Positions 40,713 through 44,085 of a DNA stretch of 44,085 nucleotides are shown piece after piece. A program made the position numbers and the translations under genes. The notes under the pieces were generated by a model that was not told the origin of the DNA, searched no databases, and was given only the letters and a program-made list of their open reading frames with translations. The first letter of the stretch is position 1. The number at the start of each line of letters is the position of its first letter. The DNA comes from Tissierellia bacterium (GTDB lineage Bacteria; Bacillota; Clostridia; Tissierellales; Tissierellaceae): NCBI GenBank assembly GCA_012735245.1, contig JAAYHU010000144.1:1-44085 (forward strand), given 5' to 3'.

Positions 40713-41648
40713 TTGGAGAGGAGGGTTAGTATAGGACTATTATATGTAGTAGGGGATGAAAAGTACTTAAAGCATTACAGAAAGGGTATGGCCAAATTTT
40801 TGCCAAATTTTTTTATTCCCAAGATTAGGCCTAGGATTATACATAATATAAAAGGAGAGGAAACTGAAGACATAATAGTTGCAGGAATCAACATAAAACC
40901 TATTGATTTAAATAACAGTCATGATTTAGATGGGTATTTACAAGGGATAAGGGAGGTTTTAACTGAAGATATAAGTAGAATTTATATTGAAGGACAAGAA
41001 AAATTAAATTATAAGATATTAAAATATATTGAAGACAATATAAATATTAAAGTATTTTATGGTGAAGATATAAAAATAAAATACCTACCATATATAATGA
41101 AAAAGATATATAGGGTTCTAAAGGATAATTTAGAAGAGAAGGAAGTATTAATTTTAGATGATAATGTAAATAGAGTAAAAAAAATCATAGAGGCAATATC
41201 TAAATATGTAGGTTATATTACTGTAGTAGGGTTAGATGAGCAGGAACAAAACCAATTATATGAATATATATTAGAAGAAACAGGTATATCTATATTTTAT
41301 CCTTATAATATTGAAAAAATTGCTGGAAACTATAGCATTATTATTAATTTTATGGACAATGCAGAACTTTTGTTTAATAGATTAAAAAAACATTCCCTAG
41401 TGTTTGATTTTAGCCAGGGGGAATATGAAGGCTTAAAGAATAGGCCACCTTTGATTAGGGACTTTTACTTCATTTTTAAGAACATAAAAGTAGAAAACCT
41501 TATAGTCGATACAAAAATTAGTTCCAGTTTATTTGAAGCCTTATCTTTAACACAGTATTCTGATGATGTGCTCTTATATGCAGAAGATATACATTATACT
41601 ATAAGAAGTTATGTAGATAATTTCATGAAATTTAAAGGCAGGTTCTAG
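40713..41648 (+). CDS. Unrecognised protein, about 305-311 aa, with possible AUA start
   Basis: I do not recognise this family. The protein is soluble, rich in Ile, Lys and Glu, without signal peptide or membrane helix. A central stretch (about 135-185: EEKEVLILDDNVNRVKKIIEA, then YITVVGLDEQE) alternates strands and helices like a Rossmann-type fold, but has no glycine-rich nucleotide loop. The late segment LVFDFSQGEYEGLKNRPPLIRDFYF looks conserved. The in-frame TTG at 40713 has no Shine-Dalgarno upstream; the strong AGGAGG (40719-40724) instead points to codon AUA at 40731, 6 nt away. It lies between dusB and a greA promoter. Base composition is like that of its neighbours. Confidence 0.7.
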   Translation: MERRVSIGLLYVVGDEKYLKHYRKGMAKFLPNFFIPKIRPRIIHNIKGEETEDIIVAGINIKPIDLNNSHDLDGYLQGIREVLTEDISRIYIEGQEKLNYKILKYIEDNINIKVFYGEDIKIKYLPYIMKKIYRVLKDNLEEKEVLILDDNVNRVKKIIEAISKYVGYITVVGLDEQEQNQLYEYILEETGISIFYPYNIEKIAGNYSIIINFMDNAELLFNRLKKHSLVFDFSQGEYEGLKNRPPLIRDFYFIFKNIKVENLIVDTKISSSLFEALSLTQYSDDVLLYAEDIHYTIRSYVDNFMKFKGRF

Positions 41649-41651
41649 TAC

Positions 41652-41680
41652 TTGACATTATGAGATTACTTGATTATAAT
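41652..41680 (+). promoter_or_regulatory. Consensus sigma-A promoter of greA-lysS
   Basis: TTGACA (41652-41657), exactly 17 bp and TATAAT (41675-41680) form a perfect consensus promoter. The leader of roughly 100 nt contains a GAAGAAATTTCTTC palindrome (41694-41707) and an AATACAA/TTGTATT hairpin (41718-41737), neither with a terminator-type T run. Confidence 0.9.
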
Positions 41681-41784
41681 AACTTGCATATATGAAGAAA
41701 TTTCTTCAAACAAGAAAAATACAATATTTTTTGTATTATCTAATATAGATTTTGCAGTGTATAATATGAAAGGGAGAGAGATAG

Positions 41785-42261
41785 ATGCCAGAAAGAGATG
41801 TATTTTTGACAGAAGATGGACTGAGAAAGCTGGAGAATGAACTAGAGGAGTTAAAAACTGTTAGGAGAAAAGAAATAGCTGAAAGGATTAAGCAAGCTTT
41901 AAGTTTTGGAGATATAAGTGAGAACTCAGAATATGACCAGGCAAAAAATGAACAGGCACAGTTGGAAGATAGAATTTCAAAGCTTGAAAATATGCTTAGA
42001 AATGCTAAGATAATAGATAAGGATGATATTTCTACTGATAAGGTAGGTATAGGCTCAAAAGTATTGGTTAAGGATTTAGAATATGACGAAGAGATGGAGT
42101 ATACAATAGTTGGTTCAGCAGAAGCAGATCCTTATAATGGTAGGATATCTAATGAATCACCTGTGGGAAAGGCCCTATTAGGACGAAAGTCTGGAGACAT
42201 TGTAGATGTTGTAGTGCCAGATGGAATTATTAAATATCAGATTATAACCATAACTAGATGA
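41785..42261 (+). CDS. greA: Transcript cleavage factor GreA
   Basis: This 158-aa protein has an N-terminal antiparallel coiled coil (about 1-76; [17 protein letters not shown], and [18 protein letters not shown] with the acidic D/E tip residues) and a C-terminal FKBP-like domain (about 80-158; [20 protein letters not shown]). It rescues backtracked RNA polymerase by stimulating its cleavage activity. lysS follows 29 nt later, probably on the same transcript. Expression from a perfect promoter fits a housekeeping role. Confidence 0.97.
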   Translation: MPERDVFLTEDGLRKLENELEELKTVRRKEIAERIKQALSFGDISENSEYDQAKNEQAQLEDRISKLENMLRNAKIIDKDDISTDKVGIGSKVLVKDLEYDEEMEYTIVGSAEADPYNGRISNESPVGKALLGRKSGDIVDVVVPDGIIKYQIITITR

Positions 42262-42278
42262 GACCAATAAAAAACTAA

Positions 42279-43769
<1,491 letters not shown>

Positions 43770-43798
43770 TTATTAGTCTTTTATTTGCTAGTTAAAGG

Positions 43799-43830
43799 GG
43801 TCGGTTTTGAGCCGACCTAAAATTATTTAA
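43799..43830 (+). terminator. Terminator after lysS
   Basis: GGTCGG and CCGACC form a GC-rich stem around TTTTGAG, followed by TAAAATTATTT. The T run is poor, but the position is right. Confidence 0.7.
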
Positions 43831-43848
43831 AAAATTTCTAAAAAGGTA

Positions 43849-43877
43849 TTGACAATTAATAAAAAAGGGAGTAATAT
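43849..43877 (+). promoter_or_regulatory. rrn promoter P1
   Basis: TTGACA (43849-43854), 17 bp and TAATAT (43872-43877) upstream of the 16S gene. The preceding A/T-rich tract (43820-43845) could act as an UP element. Confidence 0.8.
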
Positions 43878-43924
43878 GATAAAGATCGACTGAAACAAAC
43901 AACAAAAAATGACAAAAAAACCAG

Positions 43925-43953
43925 TTGACAATTAAATCAAAATTTGTTATGAT
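43925..43953 (+). promoter_or_regulatory. rrn promoter P2
   Basis: TTGACA (43925-43930), 17 bp and TATGAT (43948-43953). P1 and P2 lie 76 bp apart and share the 11-mer TTGACAATTAA, the tandem arrangement usual for Firmicute rRNA operons. A CCTCTC-AAG-GAGAGG hairpin (43964-43978) stands at about the P2 start point. Confidence 0.85.
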
Positions 43954-44054
43954 AATTGGGTGACCTCTCAAGGAGAGGCCTTAATAATCTAATGAACCAA
44001 GACAACTAAACAGTGTGAGACTTTGAGTTAAACAATAAGAGCTAATCAAACTTT

Positions 44055-44085
44055 TTAAATGAGAGTTTGATCCTGGCTCAGGACG
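44055..44085 (+). rRNA. rrs: 16S ribosomal RNA, 5' end (runs off the window)
   Basis: AGAGTTTGATCCTGGCTCAG (44062-44081) is the universal 5' 16S sequence at E. coli positions 8-27, followed by GACG. Counting back places the mature 5' end near 44055. Only about 31 bases are present. The leader's ATCAAACT (44045-44052) is complementary to AGTTTGAT (44064-44071) inside the 16S. Confidence 0.96.

Overview
The window reads as a chromosomal segment of a low-GC, anaerobic, endospore-forming Firmicute. A Clostridia/Tissierellia-type organism fits best. The evidence is a full set of Bacillus/Clostridium sporulation genes (spoVG, spoVT, spoVB-like, yabP, yabQ, spoIIE), a superoxide reductase, a butyrate-type crt-hbd pair, and a sodium-pumping methylmalonyl-CoA decarboxylase cluster. 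The genus assignment is inference. No phage, IS element, CRISPR array, tRNA gene or defence system was recognised.

Layout. Positions 1-870 (minus strand) hold the start of tyrS behind a tyrosine T-box leader, and a superoxide reductase. Positions 1000-6900 (plus) hold an RlmL/YpsC-type rRNA methyltransferase, a PduO-type cobalamin adenosyltransferase, a PAS-PP2C phosphatase, crt, hbd and an LCP-family cell-wall ligase. murC lies convergent at 6908-8326. From 8603 to the end the order closely follows the classic Bacillus subtilis block spoVG-glmU-prs-pth-mfd-(prsA)-spoVT-spoVB-mazG-(hup)-rqcP-yabP-yabQ-divIC-yabR-spoIIE-tilS-hpt-ftsH-...-coaX-dusB-greA-lysS-rrn. It ends 31 bases into a 16S rRNA gene.

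Between ftsH and coaX about 8.5 kb has been inserted relative to B. subtilis. It contains mmdB, a 37-aa membrane peptide, split methylmalonyl-CoA mutase, MeaB, the epimerase, mmdA, mmdD, mmdC and a P1-family peptidase. Together these convert succinyl-CoA to (R)-methylmalonyl-CoA, epimerise it, and decarboxylate it to propionyl-CoA while exporting Na+. The adenosyltransferase at 2199 could supply the AdoCbl cofactor.

The most notable regulatory signals are these. (1) Two tandem bulged hairpins with covarying stems lie in the leader of an ECF S-component gene followed by coaX, and look like a pantothenate-related cis-RNA. (2) Near-identical sigma-H-type promoters lie before spoVG and before divIC. 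(3) A spoIIE promoter has the atypical 21-bp spacer expected for Spo0A activation. Other items are an hbd whose Rossmann motif suggests NADP(H), an unrecognised conserved-looking gene at 40713-41648 whose best-placed start codon is AUA, and a pair of inverted, homologous terminators bracketing mmdB. Many start codons were placed by Shine-Dalgarno position rather than by the longest ORF; each such case is noted.
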